From the NCBI GenBank assembly GCA_964581355.1, contig CAZOOA010000010.1:1-62673 (forward strand): a DNA stretch of 62,673 bases, read 5' to 3'. Under the pieces are notes generated by a model, which was not told the origin of the DNA, searched no databases, and worked only from the letters and a program-made list of their open reading frames with translations. Positions within the stretch are counted from its first letter, which is position 1. Each line of letters starts with the position of its first letter. This DNA comes from CAZOOA01 sp964581355 (GTDB lineage Bacteria > Bacillota > Dethiobacteria > DTU022 > UBA8154). Both the position numbers and the translations under genes were made by a program. Of the stretch, positions 1-7,606 are shown piece after piece.

Positions 1-1223
1 TCCACATCATGAACCATGCCTTTTTCAAGGCGGGGATGTTCATGCTGGTAGGAGCTGTCTATGTCCGCACCCACGAACTGGAGCTGTCCAAGCTGGGGGG
101 GTTGTACAAAGAATTTCCTGTTACGGCCATCGCCTTTTTTGTCTGCATCTGCGGTATAGCCGGCGTGCCGGGCTTTAACGGTTATGCCAGCAAAACGATT
201 TTGCACCATGCTATCGAAGACGCCTACATGCACCATCACTGGATTTCGTTGTACTGGGCCGAGCGGATCTTTACCCTGACCAGCGCCTTTACCGTCTGCT
301 ACATCACCAAGCTGTATACCTCCATCTTTTTTGGCCAGCGTCCGGCAGAATTGAAGAAGATGCCCAAAGAGCCGTTGGTGGAACGGGCAATCTTTGTTAT
401 TATCGCGGTCAGCATTATTCTCATGGGGCTTTTCCCCAACGTTTTACTGGACCGGGTGATCATCCCAGCGGCCCGTGGTTTTACCTACGACAGTGCCGGG
501 CTGGAGTACCTGACCGGGATAGACCTGTTTGTGGCCTACGACCTGCAGAACATTGCTATCGCCGTAGGCCTGGGGTTGCTGCTTTTTGTTGTCTTTTCCC
601 GCACCGGCGCCTTTAACTACCGCCCTCCGGGCTGGCTCAGCGTGGAATCTTTGGTTTACCTGCCAGCCATCAGGGGGCTGAGCAGCGCTTTTACCTTCCT
701 GGGCACCCGGGTGGAAACCGTGGTCGATGGAACTGTTGTCAAAGGAATTAACCCTTTGGCCCGTTTCAGTCAAAAAGCAGCCCTCCTGGAAGATCGTTTT
801 ACACCGGGTTTTATTCAACCAGTGATGTTGGTTATGTATCGTTTTTATACAGGTGGTGGCAGACTCCTGGATACAGGTGCCGAGGGTTTTTGGGTGGGCA
901 GCATTAAACCTGTTTTTCGTTTTTTTCATGGGATGAGCGCTCTGGACCGGGTTGTGCTAACAGGGTTGGGCCAAAGATTCATCCAATTGTTCCTATTTCT
1001 GCGAGAAGCTGTTTATGAAGGTTGGATGAAAACGTTCCTGGCTGCTTTGAGCTTGGGACGCAGGTTTTTCCGGCGGATATTTTTTGTGTTTATCAAAGTG
1101 GACTATGACCACAAAGGTGAGGGTTTCTATTATTATATCAATATCCACAACTTCAATTTTGGTATCATCTTACTTTTTGTTATGTTTGTTGCCTTGATGA
1201 TTATTGGTGTGTTTTCAATTTAA
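1..1223 (+). CDS. Complex I subunit 5 / Mrp antiporter-type membrane protein (5' end outside window)
   Basis: The reading frame is open from the window edge, so the N-terminal half is missing; the first visible codons read HIMNHAFFKAGMFMLVG, the signature His/Lys-rich segment of the proton-translocating NuoL/NuoN/MrpD (proton_antipo_M) family. About 405 residues remain, with several hydrophobic segments, an amphipathic stretch (around residues 220-360) and a final membrane helix at the C terminus. Proteins of this family form the proton- or sodium-pumping arm of complex I, membrane-bound hydrogenases or Mrp antiporters; which of these applies cannot be decided because the upstream operon is outside the window. 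It ends with TAA at 1221-1223 and no further subunit follows, so it is probably the last gene of its operon. Confidence 0.85.
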   Translation, partial: HIMNHAFFKAGMFMLVGAVYVRTHELELSKLGGLYKEFPVTAIAFFVCICGIAGVPGFNGYASKTILHHAIEDAYMHHHWISLYWAERIFTLTSAFTVCYITKLYTSIFFGQRPAELKKMPKEPLVERAIFVIIAVSIILMGLFPNVLLDRVIIPAARGFTYDSAGLEYLTGIDLFVAYDLQNIAIAVGLGLLLFVVFSRTGAFNYRPPGWLSVESLVYLPAIRGLSSAFTFLGTRVETVVDGTVVKGINPLARFSQKAALLEDRFTPGFIQPVMLVMYRFYTGGGRLLDTGAEGFWVGSIKPVFRFFHGMSALDRVVLTGLGQRFIQLFLFLREAVYEGWMKTFLAALSLGRRFFRRIFFVFIKVDYDHKGEGFYYYINIHNFNFGIILLFVMFVALMIIGVFSI

Positions 1224-1265
1224 GACAATCATGAAGCAATAAAAATGTCAGGTAGACATCCATGA

Positions 1266-1495
1266 AACTCCTCTTCACTAGTTAATGGCTAGGGCGGGGT
1301 GCTGAAAACCAGCACTTTGACCGCAAGCAAGGTTTTCATCCCCCGTTGTGGCTCGATAGAGCCTTGGCGGTTAGGGCCCAAAAGATCTAGAAAAGACTAG
1401 TTTATGGTTGGACTTAAGCCTTAGTTTCGCTTAAAATGGAATTAGCACAATAAGTGCGTTTCCGCTTCTCAAGGCTCCCCAGGGCCGCGATTAAT
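1266..1495 (+). ncRNA. Structured RNA resembling an orphan HEARO / omegaRNA (IscB-type guide RNA scaffold)
   Basis: This gap contains a dense set of hairpins: GTGCTG/CAGCAC (1299-1314), a long-range ACCGC (1320-1324) with GCGGT (1368-1372), GGCTC-GATA-GAGCC (1350-1363), GGGC/GCCC closing around 1292 and 1376, CTAG/CTAG (1387-1400), TAAGC/GCTTA (1415-1433), and GCAC-AATAA-GTGC (1445-1457). The arrangement, with ACCGCAAGCAAGG and AGGGCCCAAAAG as unpaired or joining segments, matches my memory of HEARO RNAs, the omegaRNAs of IscB transposons. An ATGA lies at 1262-1265 just before the element, and HEARO elements are known to sit after ATGA or GTGA. No HNH/IscB gene follows; the next gene starts at 1515. 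The family assignment rests on recall and needs a covariance-model search; the folded structure itself is clear. Exact ends are uncertain. Confidence 0.55.
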
Positions 1496-1514
1496 ATTTA
1501 AAGGGGTGAACCTG

Positions 1515-2042
1515 TTGGAACGTAATGAGGTAATTGAACAGGCGAAGGAAAGTGCAGTTCAGAATTTTAAACAGGGACTTAACTGTGGAGAAAGTGTTTA
1601 TTTGGCTGTTTATGATCAACTGGAAGACCCCGGCCTGCCGCGGGACAGCGTAGCTCTGGTTACGGGATTTGGTGGGGGTATTGGAGTGTATGGTAGTGCT
1701 TGCGGGGCTCTTTTGGGTGGCATGGCTGCCCTTGGCCTGGTTCATGGCCGGAAAGACCCCTTCCAAGGGAGTATGGAGGAAAGGGTGGACCGCCTTTACG
1801 GAACCCCGGGATTATATCGATTTTTTAACCAGCTTCCGAATCGTTTTCAGGAGTCTTTTGGAAGCTTGGACTGTGCGGTTTTGACGGAAGGCTATCATGA
1901 TAGCTGGTTATGTAAAGAGCATGCAAAAAAATGTATGAAGTTAATTATTGCTACGGCTGGCATGACCATGGATCTGTTACTGGAAGGCAGAGAGAAGGGT
2001 TATGTACAACCCTATGGGATGAATATAGGCAACCACAAATAA
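1515..2042 (+). CDS. C_GCAxxG_C_C family redox protein
   Basis: The protein has the conserved cysteines that name this family: LNCGES near the N terminus, GSACGALLGG in the middle, LDCAVLT, and KKCMKL near the C terminus, in a chain of about 175 residues, normal for the family. These proteins are thought to bind metal or take part in redox chemistry in anaerobes; no reaction has been established. I chose TTG 1515 because an excellent ribosome binding site (AAAGGGGTGA, 1500-1509) lies five bases ahead; a GTG at 1506 is also in frame but is buried in that site. It is monocistronic as far as can be seen, preceded by the structured RNA and followed by a MITE-like repeat. Confidence 0.8.
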   Translation: MERNEVIEQAKESAVQNFKQGLNCGESVYLAVYDQLEDPGLPRDSVALVTGFGGGIGVYGSACGALLGGMAALGLVHGRKDPFQGSMEERVDRLYGTPGLYRFFNQLPNRFQESFGSLDCAVLTEGYHDSWLCKEHAKKCMKLIIATAGMTMDLLLEGREKGYVQPYGMNIGNHK

Positions 2043-2194
2043 AAGACGATAGAGTGGCATGAGCATCTGGAATACTTCATCCTGGATGAAAAGCTTTTTC
2101 GCTGGAAAGTGTTGACAACAGGCTTTTATTTGTCGAAATAGAAATTGAAGGCTGGCGGACAGGCCTTGAGTAGTATTGCACAGTTGTGACTCCG

Positions 2195-2337
2195 TATCTG
2201 CTCAGAGTTACTTGGATTCGAAGCAGGGGGACGGTTCTGCTGCTTCCGGAGCGTAGCGGATGACCGACAGGGAAAGCAGCAGAACCGTCCCCCTGCTTCA
2301 AGGAACGCAGCGCAACAAAAAAAGGGCTGAGCAGTTA
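2195..2337. repeat. MITE-like palindromic repeat, copy A
   Basis: Ends read TATCTGCTCAG and, inverted, CTGAGCAGTTA. The core is a long inverted repeat with arms GGGGGACGGTTCTGCTGC and GCAGCAGAACCGTCCCCC separated by TTCCGGAGCGTAGCGGATGA and a short joining piece. The same design occurs at 39469, 51830 and, in altered form, elsewhere. The preceding stretch 2043-2194 has no recognisable gene. Confidence 0.8.
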
Positions 2338-2396
2338 GAAATTATTATCATATAAAGTCTGAGAAAATCAGGTTATAAAGGTTTGTGGAGGTCGGC

Positions 2397-3188
2397 ATGG
2401 ATTTTCTTTCAATGTTCTTGGGTCGGGCGCTGGATGCCCTGGTAATGGTGGGAACTGCGGTGGAAGTGCTTATTTATTTTGTTCCCATTGTATTGGGTGT
2501 TCTGGTTTTTATTATGGTTCTTAATTACCGGGATGACTTGAGGTATAAAAGAATTGTTTATTCCAGGATTAATGAAATTGATGAGCTAAGCCTGGCCAAG
2601 TTTAAGCTTTTTATTCCAACGCTATTACAACTTATTGGATATGTTCCAGTTTTCGAAGATGAAGCAGATGATCAGTTGGACGAAAATTTTGCTCAAAAAA
2701 AAGTGGAAGATGCAGTCAAAGAGGTTGCCCGGGAGACTGCAAAAGGGGCTGAAGACAGCTCTGTTCAAGAAGATGAGCCAGCAGCAGAGCAGGCAGAATA
2801 TTCAAGGGAAAATACCGGGGAAATGAATCAAGTTGAGGAGCAGAATAAACAACAGTCTCCAGCTAAAATATCACCAGATGCCCTGGTAAAAAAAGATGGC
2901 AAAAAATGTGCGGTTATGGTGGAGAAAAAAGATTCAGGAATCAGCCCCCGTATTTTTAACCGGCTGGAAAAAGCCATGGGTGATCACGATTGTGATCATG
3001 GGATCTTAATCAATAATGGTTCTTTTTCTGAAGAGGAATTGGAGCAGGGGGAGCTTCGTTTCATAGAAATGTGGGACCGGGACAGGATAATCAAGGAACT
3101 GCTGCGCCTGCAGGGTAAAGAAGACACCAAGGGACAGCCGTTTCTTTTTTATGTCAAAGACTTTTTCCGCTGGATAGTGCGAGGTTAA
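2397..3188 (+). CDS. Membrane-anchored Mrr-like restriction endonuclease-fold protein
   Basis: About 263 residues. A hydrophobic region at the N terminus (roughly residues 10-45) should anchor it in the membrane. Next comes an IDELSLAKFKLFIPTLLQ segment typical of the start of Mrr/restriction-endonuclease-like domains, then a strongly acidic, Glu/Gln-rich linker (about 85-150). The C-terminal part contains DALVKKDGKKCAVMVEKKDS, compatible with a PD-(D/E)xK-type core (D...VEKK), followed by GILINNG. ATG 2397 is preferred because GGAGGT lies just ahead; a GTG at 2385 overlaps that site. The family is usually involved in degrading modified DNA or in uncharacterised nucleic-acid processing; the function here is unknown. 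It lies between two copies of the MITE-like repeat. Confidence 0.55.
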   Translation: MDFLSMFLGRALDALVMVGTAVEVLIYFVPIVLGVLVFIMVLNYRDDLRYKRIVYSRINEIDELSLAKFKLFIPTLLQLIGYVPVFEDEADDQLDENFAQKKVEDAVKEVARETAKGAEDSSVQEDEPAAEQAEYSRENTGEMNQVEEQNKQQSPAKISPDALVKKDGKKCAVMVEKKDSGISPRIFNRLEKAMGDHDCDHGILINNGSFSEEELEQGELRFIEMWDRDRIIKELLRLQGKEDTKGQPFLFYVKDFFRWIVRG

Positions 3189-3223
3189 AAAAGGCATTAG
3201 CTTAGATTAATCGTTACTGAACA

Positions 3224-3262
3224 AACTGCTCAATTTATAGAAACATAAGGGCTAAGCAGTTA
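3224..3262. repeat. MITE-like repeat, copy B (end-to-end deletion derivative)
   Basis: Only the two ends are left: AACTGCTCA and CATAAGGGCTAAGCAGTTA, separated by a few bases. The right end touches an ATG at 3262 that is in frame with nrdJ, so it could mislead start-site prediction. Confidence 0.6.
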
Positions 3263-3297
3263 TGAAAGGAAAAGCAAAACAAGGGGGATGGTTCGTC

Positions 3298-5658
3298 GTG
3301 GCAAAAAAATTCCAGGAAGAAGGTTTTGCAATCTCTAAAAAATTTGAAGATATAGCTTCTTTGGTAAAAGAGCGTTTTAACGATCGGCTTGAGATAGAAA
3401 GGTTAGTTCAATTTGCAGAAAGCCTGGAGCCGGTAGAGCCCACGGAAAATGCCCTTAAAGTGGCTGAAAGCCGCTATTTTCGCCGTGATGAAACCGGCGC
3501 TGTTATCGAGGATTGGGAAGGAATGCTTTCCAGGGTTGCCAGGGATATTGCCACCTGCGATGGGACGGTGGATGAAAAGCTGGCATTTCTCTTCCAGAAA
3601 GTCATGGAGGCGGGTCTGTTTTTCCCCAACAGTCCCACCATGATGAATGCGGGGACTCCAGTTCAGCAGCTCCAGGCTTGTTTTGTGCTGCCCATTGAAG
3701 ATTCCATGAACAGTATTTTTGAAACATTAAAGCATTCCGCCCTGATTCAAAAAAGCGGCGGCGGGGTAGGGTATTTTATCGGCAAAATCCGTCACAAAGG
3801 GGCTATTGTCAGCAGTACTGGCGGGCAAGCTTCAGGGCCTATTTCTTTTCTCTCCATCTATAACAAAGTCAGCAACGAGATCCGCCAGGGGGGGCGGCGC
3901 AGGGGGGCCAGCCTGGCCACTTTGCAGTACGATCACCCGGACATTATGGAGTTTATTGACAGCAAGCGCCTTGGCGGGGAATTGAGCAATTTTAACATTT
4001 CAGTACGGGTAGACAACGCTTTTATGCATGCCGTGGAGCATGACCAGGAATACGACCTGCTGGATCCCCGGGACGGGAGCCCTACGGGGCAAAAACTCCG
4101 GGCCCGGGAGGTGTTCGATCGCATTGTGGAAAACGCCCATTTAAATGGTGAACCCGGTCTTCTATTTTATGATGCCATTAATGCAGAAAACCCCACACCT
4201 CACCAGGGTGAAATTGAAGCCACCAACCCTTGCGGTGAACAGCCGCTTTTACCCTATGAAAGCTGCAATTTGGGCAGTATCAACCTGGCGCGTATGGTAA
4301 AAAAACAAAACGGGGACTATGTCCCCGATTGGGAAAAGATCCGCCTGGTTACCCATATCGCCACCATGTTCCTGGACCGGGTCATCGACCGGAACAAGTC
4401 GCCTGTAGAAGAAATTGAAAAAACGATGAAAGGAAACCGCAAGATTGGCTTGGGCATTATGGGGCTGGCCCAATACCTGATCTGGCAGGGCATTCCCTAT
4501 AACGCTGAGGAGGGCTTCCTGGCAGCCGAAGAAGTGATGAAGGAGTTTACCCTCCAGTCCAAGCTTGCTTCCTGGCAGTTAGCTGAAAAGCTCGGCACTT
4601 TTCCCAACTATGCCGGTTCTACCTGGGAGCAGCTGGGACTGCCCCAGCGCAATGCCACCACAACAACCATCGCGCCCACAGGCTCCCTGTCTATCTTTGC
4701 CAATGCTTCTCCCAGTGCCGAACCTCTTTTTGGGGTGGGTTTTGCCCGGAATATTATGGACGGGCGCTTTGTCCAGGTGGACAGCGTTTTTGAAGCCCTG
4801 TGGCTGGAGCAGGCAAAATCGGAACTTCCGGCTTCCTTGAAGGAAACCATCGGGGAAAAAGGGCCGCATGGGATCCAGGATATTGCTGAAATACCTATGC
4901 ACCTGCGCAAGCTGTTCCTTTGCGCCCATGACATTACTCCCCTGGATCATATTCACATGCAGACAGTGATGCAGAAATGGGTGGACAATGCGGTCTCCAA
5001 GACAATAAATGCGCCTAACGAGGCAACCGTTGAAGACTGTGAAAATGCTTTCTTTGCGGCCTGGCATCGTGGTGCCAAAGGTATTACCTATTACCGTGAT
5101 GGTTCCAGGGAAAGCCAGGTGATCACATCGGTTTCGGAGAAAAGCGGGGAACAAGAAACAACTTCACCGGAAGGCAGAGGGGTTGTGCCGCGGGAACGCC
5201 CGGAAACCACTTTTGGGCAGACAACGCGCAAACAGATCGGATTTTGCGGTCGCCTTTATGTCACAGTCAATAAAGAGATTGCCGAAGATGGCGAGGAGCG
5301 CATCTGTGAAGTCTTTACTTCAGTAGGCGAGGAGGGGTGTCCGCCCCTATCTAACGCCCTGGCCAAGATCATTTCCATTTCCGTGCGGGCCGGGGTGGAC
5401 ATTAATGAGATCGTGGAAAAACTCAGGGAGGAAAAATGTCCCTCCTGCATTATGCACCCGGAAACCTCGGTCCTTTCCTGTACTGATTTTATCGGTCAGG
5501 AACTGGCCAAGGCGGCCACGGGAAGAGCCGCTTTCAAGCTAAATGCTGCCGGTGGACCAAAAAACATCCGGATTTGCTCTTCATGCAAAATTGGCTATAT
5601 GATACCCGATGCACTCTGCAGTTACTGTGATTATTGCGGTTACACGACTTGTGGATAA
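3298..5658 (+). CDS. nrdJ: Adenosylcobalamin-dependent ribonucleoside-diphosphate reductase (class II)
   Basis: It reduces ribonucleotides to deoxyribonucleotides using adenosylcobalamin, without oxygen. About 786 residues. Visible class II signatures are NSPTMMNAGTP then the substrate-site Cys in QACFVLP (about residue 128), KSGGGVGYFIGKIR, GGRRRGASLA, the active-site block NPCGEQPLLPYESCNLGSIN (Asn310, Cys312, Glu314, Cys323) and PTGSLSIFA. The C terminus carries a Cys-rich tail with CSSCKIGYMIPDALCSYCDYC and final CGYTTCG, as in B12-dependent enzymes with a zinc-ribbon-like end and reducing cysteine pair. No ATP-cone is apparent at the N terminus. I place the start at GTG 3298, which follows AAGGGGG by about ten bases; ATG 3262 lies in repeat DNA with no ribosome binding site. 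No cobalamin riboswitch is visible upstream. Confidence 0.93.
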   Translation: MAKKFQEEGFAISKKFEDIASLVKERFNDRLEIERLVQFAESLEPVEPTENALKVAESRYFRRDETGAVIEDWEGMLSRVARDIATCDGTVDEKLAFLFQKVMEAGLFFPNSPTMMNAGTPVQQLQACFVLPIEDSMNSIFETLKHSALIQKSGGGVGYFIGKIRHKGAIVSSTGGQASGPISFLSIYNKVSNEIRQGGRRRGASLATLQYDHPDIMEFIDSKRLGGELSNFNISVRVDNAFMHAVEHDQEYDLLDPRDGSPTGQKLRAREVFDRIVENAHLNGEPGLLFYDAINAENPTPHQGEIEATNPCGEQPLLPYESCNLGSINLARMVKKQNGDYVPDWEKIRLVTHIATMFLDRVIDRNKSPVEEIEKTMKGNRKIGLGIMGLAQYLIWQGIPYNAEEGFLAAEEVMKEFTLQSKLASWQLAEKLGTFPNYAGSTWEQLGLPQRNATTTTIAPTGSLSIFANASPSAEPLFGVGFARNIMDGRFVQVDSVFEALWLEQAKSELPASLKETIGEKGPHGIQDIAEIPMHLRKLFLCAHDITPLDHIHMQTVMQKWVDNAVSKTINAPNEATVEDCENAFFAAWHRGAKGITYYRDGSRESQVITSVSEKSGEQETTSPEGRGVVPRERPETTFGQTTRKQIGFCGRLYVTVNKEIAEDGEERICEVFTSVGEEGCPPLSNALAKIISISVRAGVDINEIVEKLREEKCPSCIMHPETSVLSCTDFIGQELAKAATGRAAFKLNAAGGPKNIRICSSCKIGYMIPDALCSYCDYCGYTTCG

Positions 5659-5665
5659 CAGGGCT

Positions 5666-6100
5666 CTACTTTTGTTTTTCGGCAGCTATTTGAAGTTGAT
5701 CATGCAGTAGATCCAGGGTTTTCTTGTTATTATCCCAGTACAGCAGTTCCCGGGCTTTCTGGTAGCCCAGCCAGCGGTAATCGGTATGTTCAAAGCTAAG
5801 TTCGACCTGTGAGTGTTCAACTTCAACTCCCATCGTGTCAACATGGCAGCGGATTCCATCTTCTTCCATGAAAAAGGAGAAACGGAAATTAATATCCATG
5901 ATCTGGCGCGGGTTATTCAGTCCTGTTTCTTCTTCAATTTCCCGCAGCGCAGCTTGCATGGCAGATTCATCTTGCTCCACAAAACCGGTCACCGGTTGCC
6001 AGTAGCCTCCTAACTGGGGTGTCCGTTTCAGTAGCAGATAAACGGGTTCTTCCTTTTTTGAAACATGATAAACAAAAGCCATAATGCATCTTGCATTCAT
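5666..6100 (-). CDS. NUDIX hydrolase (dihydroneopterin triphosphate/8-oxo-dGTP-like)
   Basis: A 144-residue single-domain protein. The NUDIX box is complete: GFVEQDESAM followed by REIEEETGL, fitting Gx5Ex7REUxEExGU. The GYWQPVTGFVE segment before it and the size resemble the NudB/dATP pyrophosphohydrolase group, which removes pyrophosphate from nucleoside triphosphates, including damaged ones. It converges on nrdJ with only seven bases between the stop codons, so nucleotide-pool housekeeping is a reasonable guess. Substrate not determinable. Confidence 0.85.
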   Translation of the reverse strand: MNARCIMAFVYHVSKKEEPVYLLLKRTPQLGGYWQPVTGFVEQDESAMQAALREIEEETGLNNPRQIMDINFRFSFFMEEDGIRCHVDTMGVEVEHSQVELSFEHTDYRWLGYQKARELLYWDNNKKTLDLLHDQLQIAAEKQK

Positions 6101-6284
6101 GAACGAAAACCTCCTCTACAAAACTAGTATACAAGACGTTGCCTTACACCACAAGAAAAAAAGTAAAAAGGTTTTCACCATGTGGTATTTTCTTGTCCCC
6201 GAAGCAGGATGTTAGGTGCTGGATATTGAACTCCTGTATAAAGATATAATAGCTGCTTTTACTTTTTTTTACCCAAGGAGGTAG

Positions 6285-7469
6285 ATGTTCTTGAAAATAC
6301 CAGACTACATTGGGCCCTGTGCTTTTGGCCTGAAAATGGGAGTAATCGTGCCGGAATGTGACCTGTCCGGGATGATCCTGGAGGCTGTAAATAAGGCGCA
6401 CCAGGATGGGTTGCTTGCTGATGGAGATGCCCTTTGCATTACTGAATCCATCGTAGCCCGGGCGGAAAATAACTATGTCACCACAGAAGAAATTGCTGTG
6501 GAAATCCGGGAGAAACTATCCCTGCAGCCGGATCACAAGGTTGGGGTATTGTTTCCCATCTTAAGCCGCAACCGCTTTGTAATGATCATGAGAGCGATTG
6601 CCGAGGCTGTCCCCCAGGGGGAAGTAATTGTCCAATTATCTTATCCTGATGACGAGGTAGGAAACCAGCTAATCCCTCCCGAAGTGGCCGAACGCCTGGA
6701 GCAAGAAAAAGGCGGCTGTTTTACACCGGAAGACCTGGATCAAGGATATACCCACCCTCTAACAGGTGTTAATTATCTGGAGTTATACCAGAAGACCATT
6801 GAAAGAGTAGGTGCCCGTCCCAACATTTATCTTTGCAATGATCCACAAAAAATTGCGGATTATGCGCCCGATGCAGTTATTGTGGCGGATATTCATAAAA
6901 AAGAGAAGACCCGGAAACAAATTATGTCACAGATAACGAATATGATCACCCTTCAAGAGATCTGCAGCACGGACAGAGGTGGAGCCTGGTCACAATGGGG
7001 GCTTTTGGGCAGTAATATGTCTTCTGGCAACAAGTTGAAACTGGCCCCCCGCGAAGGAGACAGGTTTGCCCGGGATGTGCAGATCCTGGTGCGGCAGGAG
7101 CTGAATAAGGAGATTGAAGTGATTGTTTACGGGGATGGCGCATACAAGGACCCCAGCAGCGGGATATATGAACTGGCTGATCCTCAGCCTGCTTTTGGAG
7201 CCACTCCCGGGGTCAAAGGAATGATGCGGGAAGGTGTTAAATTTAAGTACCTGGTGGATTTATACCATGAGGATGGAAAAGATGAAGATGAGATCCTGGA
7301 GATAGTATCCCGGGAAGCAGAAAAAGATAGGGAAGTTAACAGCATTGAAACGGAAGGCACAACACCCCGCCGCATGGAAGATGTTCTTTCCAGCCTGGCC
7401 GACCTGATCAGCGGGTCTGCCGATGCAGGAACGCCGCTGGTTTTGGTCAAAGGGATTTACTCCGGTTAA
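6285..7469 (+). CDS. CofE-like gamma-glutamyl ligase (F420-0 ligase family)
   Basis: About 394 residues that I place in the coenzyme F420-0:L-glutamate ligase superfamily from the N-terminal pattern (DGDALCITESIVARAEN, with the conserved acidic and Ser/Arg positions) and the Asp-rich VYGDGAYKD segment further on. Archaeal CofE adds glutamates to F420-0; the longer bacterial homologues in Clostridia are of unproved substrate. No other F420 biosynthesis genes are nearby, so a role in F420 synthesis should not be assumed. AAGGAGGTAG lies directly before ATG 6285; TTG 6291 is in frame at better spacing and is a possible start. The gene stands alone between divergent and convergent neighbours. Confidence 0.65.
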   Translation: MFLKIPDYIGPCAFGLKMGVIVPECDLSGMILEAVNKAHQDGLLADGDALCITESIVARAENNYVTTEEIAVEIREKLSLQPDHKVGVLFPILSRNRFVMIMRAIAEAVPQGEVIVQLSYPDDEVGNQLIPPEVAERLEQEKGGCFTPEDLDQGYTHPLTGVNYLELYQKTIERVGARPNIYLCNDPQKIADYAPDAVIVADIHKKEKTRKQIMSQITNMITLQEICSTDRGGAWSQWGLLGSNMSSGNKLKLAPREGDRFARDVQILVRQELNKEIEVIVYGDGAYKDPSSGIYELADPQPAFGATPGVKGMMREGVKFKYLVDLYHEDGKDEDEILEIVSREAEKDREVNSIETEGTTPRRMEDVLSSLADLISGSADAGTPLVLVKGIYSG

Positions 7470-7606
7470 TTGTTCCGGGCAAGCTAACTTAATTATGAAC
7501 TAATAGCACTTTTTCTTAATAGTTTTTCGTCTGCCAGAGCATCTCCAGCTTTCCTCTCTTGGCTGCAAAGGGGAGCTGGAGATTTCTTGTTCAAAGATGG
7601 AAAGCC

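Noticed and set aside
444..929. Long minus-strand frame inside the complex I-type gene
   Set aside because: It is antisense to a clear family match and has no ribosome binding site or recognisable motif.
3189..3297. Cobalamin riboswitch ahead of nrdJ
   Set aside because: The gap is too short and holds a MITE remnant; no B12-box sequence is present.
4579..5154. 191-codon minus-strand frame within nrdJ
   Set aside because: Shadow of the strongly conserved plus-strand gene; composition is that of an antisense frame.
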